A stretch of DNA of 64,000 bases from positions 1,612,001-1,676,000 of the forward strand of contig NZ_CP109442.1 of the NCBI RefSeq assembly GCF_036227205.1, given 5' to 3'. The notes under the pieces are model-generated. The model did no database searches and was not told where the DNA came from. It saw nothing but the letters and a program-made list of their open reading frames with translations. The position numbers and the translations under genes were made by a program. Shown piece by piece: positions 10,035 through 19,513 of this stretch. Numbering within the stretch: the stretch's first letter is position 1; each line of letters opens with the position of its first letter. Source of the stretch: Amycolatopsis sp. NBC_01480 (GTDB lineage: Bacteria > Actinomycetota > Actinomycetes > Mycobacteriales > Pseudonocardiaceae).

Positions 10035-10079
10035 GTCCCGCAGCGTCGGGCGTTCAGCTGAACCCACGCTGAAGGAAGC

Positions 10080-11438
10080 TTAAGACGGCTTCAGATTCGG
10101 GAACCGGACGACGAACCGGGCGCCGTCCTCGTGGTCGGCGACCTCGGCGACGCCGCCGTGCGCGCGGGCGATGTCGGCGACGATGGCCAGGCCGAGCCCG
10201 GCGCCGCTTTCGTCCCGGGCCAGGCCGTCGTCCAGCCGGACGAAGCGGTTGAACACCCGCTCGCGGTCCTCGGCGGGGATGCCGGGCCCGTCGTCGGCGA
10301 CCGTGAGCACCGCCTGTCCGTCCACAACGGACACAGTGACGTCGACCCGCGAGCGCGCGTGCCGTTCGGCGTTGTCGAGCAGGTTGCGGACCAGCCGCTC
10401 CAGCCGCGTCCGGTGGCCGCGCACGACCGCCGCCGCGTCGAGCTCGGCGTGGATCGAGACGCCTTCGCGGGCCTCGCGCCCGGACAAGCCGGCGTCGACG
10501 GTTTCGGTCAGCGGGACGGCATCCAGCCGTTCCGGCGGGGCGTGGTCCAGCTTCCCGAGCAGCACGAGGTCGGCGACCAGGGCCTGCAGCCGGGCGACGT
10601 CGAGCAGCGTGTTCTCGCAGACCTCCCGCCAGTCGAACCGGCCGGGGTGGGCCAGCAGCACCTCCAGCTGCGTCTGCATCGAGGCGAGCGGGCTGCGCAG
10701 CTCGTGCGACGCGTCCGAGGTGAACCGGCTCTGCCGGGCGACGGCGTCGTCGAGGCGGGCGAGCATCGTGTTCATCGTCCCGGCGAGGCGCGCGATCTCG
10801 TCGCCGCTGCGGGGATCGGGGACGCGGCGGCCGAGGTCGTGCGCGCCGATCTCGGCGACCTCGGCGCGGATCGCCTCGACCGGGCGCAGCGAGCGGCGGA
10901 CGGCGAGCCACGCGATCACCCCGATCAGCACCGCGACCAGGGGAACCCCGGCGGACAGCACAGCGCGGGCGGTGTCGGCCCTCGCCCGCCCGACCGGGTC
11001 GACCCAGGCGGCGACGTAAACGTCGACGGCGCCGTCACCGCTGAGCACATGGGTGATGTGCAGGTCGAGGCCCTCCAGCCGGGGCGCGCAGCCGACCCGA
11101 CCGTCGGTGAAGACGCCGATGTGCTGGTCGGTGTTCACCGGTGTGCCGCGGGCCAGCGTCGACAAGCCGGGGCAGGCGGTCACGTGGGTGCCCGCGCGGT
11201 CGATGACCTCGTAAACCGTGTCGCGCACGAACCGCGGCAGATCGCCAGGGCCGGCGCCGTTGTCGAGCAGCTGGACGATCGCGTCGGCGCGGGTGCGGGC
11301 GAGCTGGGCCGCGGCGTCGTCGAGCCGGTCGCGGGTTTGCGCGATGAACCACACCGACACTGCCCCGAGTGCGACCGCCGAGGCCGCGAAGGCCGTCACC
11401 GCGACGCGAAATCGGGTCGAGCGAAGGAACTTAGGCAC
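10080..11438 (-). CDS. sensor histidine kinase (HAMP, HisKA, HATPase_c)
   Basis: A 452-residue membrane sensor kinase. Two transmembrane segments (about 10-32 and 155-178) flank an extracytoplasmic sensor of about 120 residues. A HAMP domain follows, then the phospho-acceptor H-box SDASHELRSPLASMQTQ and the ATP-binding boxes NLLDNAERHA (N), VADDGPGIP (G1) and SGAGLGLAIV (G2). The GTG start overlaps the response-regulator stop by eight bases. The kinase-regulator pair resembles the PrrB/TcrY group; the signal is unknown. Confidence 0.93.
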   Translation of the reverse strand: MPKFLRSTRFRVAVTAFAASAVALGAVSVWFIAQTRDRLDDAAAQLARTRADAIVQLLDNGAGPGDLPRFVRDTVYEVIDRAGTHVTACPGLSTLARGTPVNTDQHIGVFTDGRVGCAPRLEGLDLHITHVLSGDGAVDVYVAAWVDPVGRARADTARAVLSAGVPLVAVLIGVIAWLAVRRSLRPVEAIRAEVAEIGAHDLGRRVPDPRSGDEIARLAGTMNTMLARLDDAVARQSRFTSDASHELRSPLASMQTQLEVLLAHPGRFDWREVCENTLLDVARLQALVADLVLLGKLDHAPPERLDAVPLTETVDAGLSGREAREGVSIHAELDAAAVVRGHRTRLERLVRNLLDNAERHARSRVDVTVSVVDGQAVLTVADDGPGIPAEDRERVFNRFVRLDDGLARDESGAGLGLAIVADIARAHGGVAEVADHEDGARFVVRFPNLKPS

Positions 11439-12108
11439 TCTGGGGCACCACGTGGTAGCCCGCGCCCCGGACGGTCCGGATGGTCTCGGCGCCGAACGGC
11501 AGGTCGATCTTGCGCCGCAGTGCGCTGACGTGGACCTCGACCAGGTTGGCGCTCGCGGACGCGGCGAAGTCCCAGAGGTTGTCGACCAGCTCGGCCTTGG
11601 CGACGACCTGTCCTGGCCGTTGCATGAGGTAGGCGAGCAGCGCGAATTCCTTGCCGGTGAGCGTGACGGGGGTGTCGCCGCGGCGGCAGGTGCGGGCGGA
11701 CTGGTCGAGTTCGAGGTCGCCGAGTTTGAGCACGCGCGGGCGGGTGGCGCCGCCGCGGCGGATGAGGGCGCGCAGGCGGGAGAGCAGGACGCCGTAGGAG
11801 AAGGGTTTGTGGAGGAAGTCGTCGGCGCCGGTGTCGAGGGCCTCGATCTCGTCGTCCTCGCCGTCTTTGGCGGTGAGCATGAGGATCGGGGTGGTGTCGC
11901 CTTGGTCGCGCAGGCGCCCGCAGACGCGGTAGCCGTTGAGGCCGGGCAGCGTGATGTCGAGGATGATGGCCGAATACGGGTGCTCGGCCGCGTACCAAAG
12001 CGCGTCGCGCCCGTTGTGCGTCACGTCAACGGCGTACCCCTCGGCCCCGAGCCCGGCCCGCAGCGCCTCCGCCAGCCGCCTCTCGTCCTCGACGAGCAAG
12101 ATCCGCAT
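11431..12108 (-). CDS. OmpR/PhoB-family response regulator
   Basis: A 225-residue DNA-binding response regulator, partner of the downstream kinase. The receiver domain starts at MRILLVEDERRLAEAL with the acidic pocket (VED) and phospho-Asp in IILDITLPGLNGY; the conserved Lys lies in ILMLTAKDGEDD. The C-terminal winged helix has the typical LTGKEFALLAYLM and VDVHVSALRRKID-like (VEVHVSALRRKID) segments. ATG 12108 starts directly at MRILLVEDE and is preceded by a G-rich Shine-Dalgarno; an upstream GTG would add eight residues. Confidence 0.94.
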   Translation of the reverse strand: MRILLVEDERRLAEALRAGLGAEGYAVDVTHNGRDALWYAAEHPYSAIILDITLPGLNGYRVCGRLRDQGDTTPILMLTAKDGEDDEIEALDTGADDFLHKPFSYGVLLSRLRALIRRGGATRPRVLKLGDLELDQSARTCRRGDTPVTLTGKEFALLAYLMQRPGQVVAKAELVDNLWDFAASASANLVEVHVSALRRKIDLPFGAETIRTVRGAGYHVVPQSA

Positions 12109-12693
12109 GCCCCCCACCGTCCCACACCCCACCCCTCCCCCACCCCAAAACCTGCCCCTCTTGCCCTCCGTACCCCGCCCATCACACCCCGCACCCCGGC
12201 CCCGCTAACCAATGCGGGACTGGCACCGACCTCATCACGAACCACAACGACGCCACTCACCTGTGCTGGGTTGGCACCTGCCGCACCGTGGGGGTCCGGG
12301 GGCTCGGGCCCCCGGGAGACGCTCTCGCCCCTTCCCCTCCGGGAGCGCGCCAGCGCGAACAGGGGAAGGCAAGGAAGGGGCGACCCGCTCAACCAGCCTG
12401 GGGGTCACTGGGAGCGGGTCGCCATGGACAAGCTTAGGTAATAACTTCGGAGTTCGCTCCCCGGGGTGCCGAACTAGTGCCCTTACTTCTCCGGTTCCTG
12501 CGTCTGCGTCCGGTGAGCCGGGCCACTCGGAATCGTTAAAGCCGTCGTCAGGGGCTTTCGCCCGGGCGGCTTGTGGCGCGTCCGGCGTGACGAAGGTCGC
12601 GTCCGGCGGGCTGTCCCATTCAGCCCGCATGGCGCTCATCTGTGCGGCAGGATGGCCGCGGTCGGTGTCAGGCGGATCTAGGCAGGGGGCGCG
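12109..12693. other. 585-bp divergent intergenic region with two hairpins, no gene
   Basis: This region separates the response-regulator operon from the ABC transporter pair and must hold both promoters. It contains an 8-bp-arm GC hairpin at 12296-12315 (CCGGGGGC, TCGG, GCCCCCGG) of a kind common after actinomycete genes, and a longer inverted repeat at 12379-12423. Short overlapping frames show no coding character. Confidence 0.5.
12379..12423. repeat. inverted repeat with perfect 12-bp arms
   Basis: GGCGACCCGCTC at 12379-12390 is exactly complementary to GAGCGGGTCGCC at 12412-12423, with a 21-base loop. It sits in the middle of the divergent region, about 270 bp before the ABC ATPase gene. 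A transcript structure or operator is possible. Confidence 0.55.
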
Positions 12694-13731
12694 ATGCACG
12701 ACGGCAGCGGCCGGATAGTGGTGCAGAACCTCGGCAAGCAGTTCGGCAGCGTGGTCGCGGTGCAGAACCTGAGTTTTGTGGTGGAGCCGGGTTCGGTGAC
12801 GGGGTTTCTCGGGCCGAACGGCGCGGGCAAGACCACGACGTTGCGCATGCTGCTCGGCTTGGTGACCCCGACGACGGGCTCGGCGACGATCAACGGCCGC
12901 CCGCACGATCAGCTGGGCACGCCGGCGCGGGTGGTCGGGTCGGTGCTGGAGAACGAGGGTTTCCATCCGAGCCGCACGGCGCGTGACCATCTGCGGGTGT
13001 ACGCCGCGGCCATCGGCGTGCCGGACCGGCGGGCGGACGAGGTGCTCGGGATCGTCGGGCTGGCCCCGGTGGCGGGGCGCAAGGCGGGCGGGTTCTCGCT
13101 CGGCATGCGGCAGCGGCTGGCGCTGGCCACGGCATTGCTCGGGGACCCGCAGGTGCTGGTGCTCGACGAGCCGACGAACGGCCTCGACCCCGAGGGAATC
13201 CTTTGGCTGCGCAACTTCCTGCGCGCGTACGCCCGTGAGCGGCGCACCGTGCTCGTGTCGAGCCACCTGCTGAACGAGGTCGAGCAGACCATCGACCAGG
13301 TGGTGATCATCAGCCAGGGCATGACGCGTTATTACGGTTCGCTCGAGCAGCTGCGCGCGAGCCGGCAGTCGCGGGTGCTGGTGCAGCCCGCGGATCCGGG
13401 CGCGCTGGTGAAAACGTTGCAGGAGAACGGGTTCACGCAGGTTTCGCCGACGCCGGACGGCCGGGTGGCGGTGGCGGGCGCGTCGGTGCAGCAGATCGGC
13501 GACCTCGCGGCCAAGAGCGGCATCGCCGTGTACGGCATGCAGGAGGAGACGGCTGATCTGGAGCGGCTGTTCTTCCAGCTCACCCAGCCCCAGTACGGCG
13601 GTTACCCGCAGCAGCCTCAACAGCAACAGCAACAGCCGCCGCCGGGCTGGGGCCCGCCGCCGCAACAGCCACCACAACCCCAGCAACCACAACAGCACTA
13701 CCCGCCGCAGAACTGGAACGGTGGCCGGTGA
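12694..13731 (+). CDS. ABC transporter ATP-binding protein with Gln/Pro-rich C-terminal tail
   Basis: A 345-residue ATPase of the DrrA/CcmA-like ABC-2 class. Visible motifs are Walker A FLGPNGAGKTTTLRML (about 47-60), signature FSLGMRQRLALA, and Walker B QVLVLDEPTNGLDPEG. A DUF4162-like region follows. The last 50 residues are almost only Gln, Pro, Tyr and Gly, with runs of six and five Gln, an unusual cytoplasmic tail. Its TGA overlaps the permease ATG, so the two are co-translated. Substrate unknown; such pairs export drugs, lipids or antibiotics. Confidence 0.93.
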   Translation: MHDGSGRIVVQNLGKQFGSVVAVQNLSFVVEPGSVTGFLGPNGAGKTTTLRMLLGLVTPTTGSATINGRPHDQLGTPARVVGSVLENEGFHPSRTARDHLRVYAAAIGVPDRRADEVLGIVGLAPVAGRKAGGFSLGMRQRLALATALLGDPQVLVLDEPTNGLDPEGILWLRNFLRAYARERRTVLVSSHLLNEVEQTIDQVVIISQGMTRYYGSLEQLRASRQSRVLVQPADPGALVKTLQENGFTQVSPTPDGRVAVAGASVQQIGDLAAKSGIAVYGMQEETADLERLFFQLTQPQYGGYPQQPQQQQQQPPPGWGPPPQQPPQPQQPQQHYPPQNWNGGR

Positions 13732-14612
13732 TGGGAAACCTGATCAAGGCGGAGTTCCGCAAGACGCTCTCGCTCAACACCTGGTGGGTGCTGCTGATCC
13801 CGCTCGTGGCCGTTTCGTTCGGCCTCACTTTCGTCTGGGGCAAGATCACCAACGACTTCGTCGGCTTCATCGGCTCGGACACCGCGCGCGACCTCGCGCG
13901 GCCGCTCGGGCTGAACCCGGACGCGTTCCCGGTCGGCCTGCTGGCGATCGCGCACGGGGTGAACATCGCGCAGCTCGTGCCGGCGTTGTTCGGGATCTTC
14001 GCGCTGGCGGGCGAGTACCGCAGCAAGACGATCACCACGACGTTCCTCACCGCCCCGAACCGGATCTCCGCGCTGACCGCGAAGATGCTCACCTACATCG
14101 TGTGGGGGGCGCTCTACGGCCTGGTCAGCTTCGGCGTCGCGGCACTGGCGACGCTCGCGAGCGTCGACTCGGAGCGGCTGCCGACCGGGCCGCAGTGGCT
14201 CGCGGCGCTGGGCGGCACGGTGCTCGCGTCGATCCTGGTCACTTTGTTCGGGATCGGCTTCGGCGCGGTGCTGCGCAACGTCACGCTCGCCGTGGTGCTG
14301 CTGCTCGTGTGGTTCCTGATCATCGAGAACGTGCTGGTGATCGCCACCTGGAACCTCACCTCGGTGCTCGGCGGGATCCTGCCCAACGGCACCGCGAACG
14401 GCATCGTCGGCGGGATCGCGGCCGACGCGTTCGGCATCAACACGCTGAACCTGCCGGGCGGGGTGGACCGCTGGTCGCAGCTCGGCCTGCAACTCGCGGC
14501 GGGCGCGCCCGGAGTGTTCTCCTGGTGGGCCTCGGCGCTCATTTTCTTCGGCTGGACCATGGTGTTCTTCGCGTTCGGCTGGGCCGGGAACCAGCGCCGC
14601 GACATCACCTGA
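13731..14612 (+). CDS. ABC-2-type transporter permease
   Basis: A membrane permease of about 293 residues with roughly six hydrophobic segments, beginning GNLIKAEFRKTLSLNTWWVLL, the usual start of ABC-2 permeases (charged N-terminus, then a first helix). It pairs with the ATPase immediately upstream through a TGATG overlap (a GTG three bases earlier is also possible). A typical EYRSKTITTTFLTAPNR cytoplasmic loop after the second helix fits permeases of the ABC-2 and lantibiotic-immunity kind. Substrate unknown. Confidence 0.9.
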   Translation: MGNLIKAEFRKTLSLNTWWVLLIPLVAVSFGLTFVWGKITNDFVGFIGSDTARDLARPLGLNPDAFPVGLLAIAHGVNIAQLVPALFGIFALAGEYRSKTITTTFLTAPNRISALTAKMLTYIVWGALYGLVSFGVAALATLASVDSERLPTGPQWLAALGGTVLASILVTLFGIGFGAVLRNVTLAVVLLLVWFLIIENVLVIATWNLTSVLGGILPNGTANGIVGGIAADAFGINTLNLPGGVDRWSQLGLQLAAGAPGVFSWWASALIFFGWTMVFFAFGWAGNQRRDIT

Positions 14613-14672
14613 GCGGACGCGGGCGGGGGCCGCCGGGAATAAATTGTCGGTCCCCCTCCCTAGGTTTGTTAC

Positions 14673-17600
14673 GTGACCACCACCCCGACGCGTCCGCGTC
14701 AAGCCCGTCCGACTGCTGAGACCGAACCCCGCCCCGAAGGCTGGGTGCGGCGGCTGTCCGCGGCCTGCTGGCAGCACCGCGGGGTGGTCGTGCTGGCCAT
14801 GGCGGCGGCGATCCTCAGCGTCGGGGTCCAGGCGGCGAGCCCGTTGCTCGTGCGCTCGGCGGTGGACGACGCGGTGGCCGGCCAGACCGCGCAGATCGCC
14901 GGCATCGCGGTGGCGCTGGTGGCGTTGCAGGCGGTCGCGTTCGGCTCGGCGTTCCTGCGCCGGTACGTCGGCGGCCGGCTGGCCCTGGACGTGCAGCACG
15001 ACCTGCGCAACCGCGTGTTCAAGGCGCTCTCGCGGCTCGACGGCGGCAAGCAGGACGCGCTGCGCACCGGCCAGGTGGTCTCACGCGCGATCTCCGACCT
15101 GCAGCTGGTCACCGGGCTGCTGATGCAGGTGCCGCTCTCGGCCGGGTCGGTGATCTTCGCGGTGCTCGCGCTCGGCGCGATGCTGTGGATGTCGCCGGTG
15201 CTCACGCTGATCGCGCTGGTGGTCGCGCCCGCCGTCGGGATTGTGGTGGCACTGAGCCGGAAACGGCTCTTCCCGGCCACCTGGTCGGCGCAGCAGCGCG
15301 CGGCCGACGTGGCGCAGCGGGTGGAGGAGACCGTCACCGGCGTGCGCGTGGTGAAGGGCTTCGGTCAGGAGGCACGTGAGGTCTCGCGGCTCGAGCGCAC
15401 GGCGCGCAAGCTGTTCGCCGAGCGGCTGCGCGCGGCCCGGCTGTCCGCGCTGCCCACGGCCACCACTTCGGCGCTGCCCGCGGCCGGGCAGGTCGCGGTG
15501 CTCGCGGTCGGCGGCATCCTCGCGCTGAAGGGCGAGATCAGCCTCGGCACGTTCCTCGCCTTCGCCACCTACCTCGCCGCGCTGATCGGGCCGGCCCGAA
15601 TGCTGTCCGGGCTCGTGGTGCAGGCGCAGCTGACCCGCGCGGGCGCCGAGCGGGTGTACGAGCTGATCGACGCACAGCCGGACGTCACCGAGCGCGCGGA
15701 ACCGTTACCGCTGCCCGAAGGCGCGCTCGGCATCGAGCTGGAAGACGTCCGCTTCGGCTACACCCGCAGCGAGCCGGTGCTCGACGGCCTGTCGCTCACC
15801 GCGCGGCCGGGCGAGACGCTGGCGCTGGTGGGCACGGCGGGCTCCGGCAAGTCCACGATTTCCCTGCTGCTGCCCCGTTTTTACGACGCGCACTCCGGCT
15901 CGATCCGCCTGGGCGGCACCGACGTACGCGATGTGGCGCTGAAACAGCTGCGGCAGTCGATCGGCGTGGTGTTCGAGGAAGCGTTCCTGTTCTCCACGTC
16001 GGTGCGCGACAACATCGCGTACGGCCGCCCGGACGCGAGCGACGAAGAGGTCTTCGCCGCGGCGCGTGCGGCGGAGGCCGACGAGTTCATCCGCGCGCTG
16101 CCGGACGGTTACGACACCGAGGTCGGCGAGCGCGGCCTGACCCTGTCCGGCGGCCAGCGCCAGCGCCTCGGCCTGGCCCGGGCGCTGATGACCGACCCGC
16201 GGGTGCTGATCCTGGACGACGCGACGTCGGCGATCGACACCGTCACCGAGGCCGCCATCCACGACACGCTGCGGTCGGTCACGGCCACGCGCACCACGTT
16301 GCTGGTCGCGCACCGCCGTTCCACGCTCCAGCTGGCCGACCGGATCGCGGTGCTCGACCGGGGCCGGGTCGTCGACGTCGGCACGGAGGCGGAGCTGCAG
16401 GCGCGCTGCCCGCTGTTCCGCGAGCTGGTGTCCGGGCCGGACGACAACGCCGAGCAGCCGTTGCGCCACAAGAACCTGGACCGCGACGAAACCGGCGTCA
16501 CGCCCGCGTTGTGGCCGCGCGACGAGAACCAGGACGAGGTCGACGCGCTCGCCGAGGCCGCGGCGCAGCGCGGCGGGCAGCCGGGCGGCGGCTCCGGGTT
16601 CGCCGGCGACGGGCCGGACGTGCCGCCGACGCCGGAGCTGCTGGAGGGCGTCCGCAAGCTGCCGCCGGCCACGGACCGGCCGCGACTGTCCGAAGTGGAC
16701 GTCACGGCGGCGGACCCCGGGTTCCGCCTCGGCCGGCTGCTGCGGCCGGTGCGCTGGCCGCTGGTCGCCGTGATCGCGCTGGTGGCGGCCGACGCGCTGG
16801 CGTCGCTGGCGCTGCCCGCGCTGTACCAGCGGGGAGTCGACCACGGCGTGCTGCCGGGCGTCGAGAGCGTGGTGTGGCTGATGTCGGCGATCGGCGTGCT
16901 GGTGGTCGCGGCCGACTGGGTCGTGGTGCGCGGGCAGACGCGGCTCACCGCGCGCGTCGGCGAGACGGTGCTGTACTCGCTGCGCGTGCGCAGCTACGCC
17001 CACCTGCAGCGGCTCGGGCTCGACTACTACGAGCGCGAGCTGTCCGGGAAGATCATGACGCGGATGACCACGGACGTCGACGCGCTGTCCACCTTCCTGC
17101 AGACCGGGCTCGCCACCGCCGTGGTGAGCGCGCTGACGCTGGTGGGCATCACCGTCGCGCTGCTGGTCACCGATGTGTCGCTGGCGCTGTACGCGCTGGC
17201 GATGCTGCCCCTGCTGCTCGTCGCGACCATGGTGTTCCGGCGGGTCGCTTCGCGGGCGTACAGCGAAGCGCGCGAGAAGGTCAGCGTGGTCAACGCGGAC
17301 CTGCAGGAGAACGTGAGCGGCCTGCGCGTCGCCCAGGCGTACACGCGCGAGGAGCGTTCGGCCGAGGCCTTCGCCTCACGCAGCGACGCTTACCGGCGCT
17401 CGCGGCTGCGGGCCCAGCGTTACATCGCCATCTACTTCCCGCTGGTCTCGCTGATGTCGGACCTGGCGACCACCACGGTGCTGGTCGCGGGCGCGCACCG
17501 GGTGGCGGCCGGGACACTGGAAGCCGGGGTGCTGCTGGGCTTCCTGCTGTACCTGCAGCAGTTCTTCTCCCCGATCCAGCAGCTCTCGTCGGTCTTCGAC

Positions 17601-18428
17601 GGCTACCAGCAGGCGCGGGTCGGGCTGAGCCGGATCGGCGACCTGCTGCGCACGCCGACCTCGGTGCCCCCGGCGGACCACCCGGTCCGGCTGCCGGACC
17701 GGCTGACCGGCGAGGTGAGCTTCAAGGACGTCGACTTCTCCTACGCCGGTGCCGAGCGCCCGGCGCTGGAGCACCTGTCGATGGACGTGGCGCCGGGCGA
17801 AACCGTCGCACTGGTCGGCGCGACCGGCGCGGGCAAGTCCACCGCGGTGAAGCTGGTGGCGCGCTACTACGACGTGACCGGCGGCGTGGTGCGGATCGAC
17901 GGCACCGACATCCGCGAATACGACCTGCCCGGCCTGCGCGCCCGGATGGGCGTGGTGCCGCAGGAGGCGCACCTGTTCTCCGGCACGGTCGCCGACAACG
18001 TCCGCTACGGCCGCCCCGAAGCCTCCGACGCGGAGGTCGAAGCGGCGGTCCGCTCGGTCGGCGCCCTCGACGGCATCGCCGCCCTCCCCGCCGGCTTCCT
18101 CCAACCAGTGGGCGAACGCGGCCGCTCCCTGTCGGCCGGCCAGCGCCAGCTGGTCGCCCTGGCCCGCGCCGAACTGGTCGACCCGGACGTCCTGCTCCTG
18201 GACGAGGCCACCGCCGCCCTGGACCCGTCCACGGAAGCCGCGGTCCTGCGCGCGACCGAACACCTGGCCCGCCGCCGCACCACCTTCGTCGTCGCCCACC
18301 GCCTGGCCACCGCCGCCAAGGCCGACCGCATCATCGTCCTGGACCACGGCCGCATCATCGAACAGGGCACCCACACCCAGCTCCTCACTGCCGACGGCCA
18401 CTACGCAAAGCTGTGGTCCCTCGGCTGA
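14673..18428 (+). CDS. fused ABC exporter with two TMD-NBD halves (1251 aa)
   Basis: A single chain holding both halves of a heterodimeric type IV exporter: TMD1 (about 20-320), NBD1 (about 350-590), an acidic linker, TMD2 (about 690-960) and NBD2 (about 1000-1250). NBD1 has Walker A GTAGSGKST and LSGGQ, but Asp instead of Glu after Walker B (LILDDATSAID) and Glu instead of the Q-loop Gln (VFEEAFLFS). NBD2 is canonical in Walker A (GATGAGKST), Q-loop (VPQEAHLFS) and Walker B (LLLDEATAALD), with a variant LSAGQ. This is the degenerate-plus-consensus pattern of asymmetric exporters. GTG start; the substrate is probably a drug or lipid. Confidence 0.93.
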   Translation: MTTTPTRPRQARPTAETEPRPEGWVRRLSAACWQHRGVVVLAMAAAILSVGVQAASPLLVRSAVDDAVAGQTAQIAGIAVALVALQAVAFGSAFLRRYVGGRLALDVQHDLRNRVFKALSRLDGGKQDALRTGQVVSRAISDLQLVTGLLMQVPLSAGSVIFAVLALGAMLWMSPVLTLIALVVAPAVGIVVALSRKRLFPATWSAQQRAADVAQRVEETVTGVRVVKGFGQEAREVSRLERTARKLFAERLRAARLSALPTATTSALPAAGQVAVLAVGGILALKGEISLGTFLAFATYLAALIGPARMLSGLVVQAQLTRAGAERVYELIDAQPDVTERAEPLPLPEGALGIELEDVRFGYTRSEPVLDGLSLTARPGETLALVGTAGSGKSTISLLLPRFYDAHSGSIRLGGTDVRDVALKQLRQSIGVVFEEAFLFSTSVRDNIAYGRPDASDEEVFAAARAAEADEFIRALPDGYDTEVGERGLTLSGGQRQRLGLARALMTDPRVLILDDATSAIDTVTEAAIHDTLRSVTATRTTLLVAHRRSTLQLADRIAVLDRGRVVDVGTEAELQARCPLFRELVSGPDDNAEQPLRHKNLDRDETGVTPALWPRDENQDEVDALAEAAAQRGGQPGGGSGFAGDGPDVPPTPELLEGVRKLPPATDRPRLSEVDVTAADPGFRLGRLLRPVRWPLVAVIALVAADALASLALPALYQRGVDHGVLPGVESVVWLMSAIGVLVVAADWVVVRGQTRLTARVGETVLYSLRVRSYAHLQRLGLDYYERELSGKIMTRMTTDVDALSTFLQTGLATAVVSALTLVGITVALLVTDVSLALYALAMLPLLLVATMVFRRVASRAYSEAREKVSVVNADLQENVSGLRVAQAYTREERSAEAFASRSDAYRRSRLRAQRYIAIYFPLVSLMSDLATTTVLVAGAHRVAAGTLEAGVLLGFLLYLQQFFSPIQQLSSVFDGYQQARVGLSRIGDLLRTPTSVPPADHPVRLPDRLTGEVSFKDVDFSYAGAERPALEHLSMDVAPGETVALVGATGAGKSTAVKLVARYYDVTGGVVRIDGTDIREYDLPGLRARMGVVPQEAHLFSGTVADNVRYGRPEASDAEVEAAVRSVGALDGIAALPAGFLQPVGERGRSLSAGQRQLVALARAELVDPDVLLLDEATAALDPSTEAAVLRATEHLARRRTTFVVAHRLATAAKADRIIVLDHGRIIEQGTHTQLLTADGHYAKLWSLG

Positions 18429-18556
18429 CCTGTTTCCGGCGACGGCTCGTTTACGCCCATGCGGGCCGTCGTCGCCAGCCGGGCCAACGCCGGATGAGCC
18501 GCCGCCGTAAGCGAAACCGCTCGCCACGACCGTCTGGCGCTGCGAGGATTGCCGCT

Positions 18557-19165
18557 GTGTTCGAGGAAAACCGAGCGCCTGCCCATCAGATCCGGGCCCG
18601 TCACGATGACCGGACCGTGCGGGTCTACCAGGCGTACGCGCCGGAGATCGCCGGGCCTGCCCTGAAAGCGGGCACGTTCGTGGCGCCGTTCAAGCGGGAG
18701 CGGATGACGTGGATCAAGCCGTCGTTCCGGTGGATGGGGTACCGCTGCGGCTGGGCGGCCAAACCCGGCCAGGAGTGTGTGCTGGCGCTGGACATCACCC
18801 GCGAGGGCTTCGAGTGGGCGCTCACGCACTCCGCGCTGAGCCACTACGACGCCGACGTCCACCCGGACCGCGAGGCCTGGCAGACAGCGGTCCAGACCAG
18901 CCCGGTCCGCATCCAGTGGGACCCCGAGCGCGACGTCCACCACCGGCCACTGCCGCACCGTTCGATCCAGATCGGGTTGAGCGGCGAGGCCGTCGGGCGT
19001 TACGTGGACGAGTGGATCACCGCGGTCACCGACGTCACACCGGTCATGCGCGAGATCCGGGGCCACCTCGCCGCCGACCGGCTGCCCGAGGCACTGGCCC
19101 TCCTGCCGGACGAACCGCCCTACCCGCTCTCCACCGAGCTGGCCAAGGCCGTCGACGCGCGCTAG
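18557..19165 (+). CDS. DUF4291 domain-containing protein
   Basis: A 202-residue protein matching the DUF4291 family over its full length. Conserved segments are QIRARHDDRTVRVYQAYAPE, FVAPFKRERMTWIKPSF, MGYRCGWAAKPGQE and RSIQIGLSGEAV. The family is widespread in bacteria and some eukaryotes and has no established biochemical role. GTG 18557 places the start just before the conserved domain, with AGGA eight bases upstream; ATG 18494 would add a basic 21-residue extension and is the alternative. Monocistronic. Confidence 0.85.
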   Translation: MFEENRAPAHQIRARHDDRTVRVYQAYAPEIAGPALKAGTFVAPFKRERMTWIKPSFRWMGYRCGWAAKPGQECVLALDITREGFEWALTHSALSHYDADVHPDREAWQTAVQTSPVRIQWDPERDVHHRPLPHRSIQIGLSGEAVGRYVDEWITAVTDVTPVMREIRGHLAADRLPEALALLPDEPPYPLSTELAKAVDAR

Positions 19166-19240
19166 GCAAGCCCGCCAAACACCTCAGCCAGGCGAGCCCG
19201 GGCAAAGCAGCTCAGCCAGGGCCAGCCTAGCGACGGGTCT

Positions 19241-19513
19241 TCAGGGCAGTTCCCGCCAAGCCAGTGAGCCCCACCCCGCCGACGAGACGTCCGCCGGTTC
19301 CGCCCAGCGGACCGTCCCCGGGCGCACGTGCGCGCCCGCGCCGATGGACCAGTCCGGCTCGCACGGTTCGACGTGTTCGAACTCCTCGATGTGCGCCGGG
19401 GTGTGCCACACGGCGGCGCACGAATCGCACATCAGGACGACCTTGCCGCCCTCCACGACCAGCGGGCGGATGAGCCCCTGGTCCCAGAACGACGGACACT
19501 CCACCAGCCACAT
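19241..19513 (-). CDS. small hypothetical protein
   Basis: A 90-residue protein I do not recognise. ATG 19513 (MWLVECPSF) is preferred over the upstream start at 19648, because the extra 45 residues are Arg-rich and look like translated non-coding sequence. It contains a CDSC pair and several Trp residues, with an acidic middle (EEFEHVEPCEPD). A zinc-binding or immunity-like small protein is possible, but nothing supports a specific function. Confidence 0.55.
   Translation of the reverse strand: MWLVECPSFWDQGLIRPLVVEGGKVVLMCDSCAAVWHTPAHIEEFEHVEPCEPDWSIGAGAHVRPGTVRWAEPADVSSAGWGSLAWRELP

Noticed and set aside
12296..12315. GC-rich hairpin CCGGGGGC-TCGG-GCCCCCGG
   Set aside because: Kept only as part of the intergenic note. 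Such hairpins are common in actinomycetes and not unusual.
16511..18493. Open frame reading through the ABC exporter into the DUF4291 gene (884 residues)
   Set aside because: Only the last part is real coding sequence; the first two thirds is an out-of-frame shadow of the exporter.
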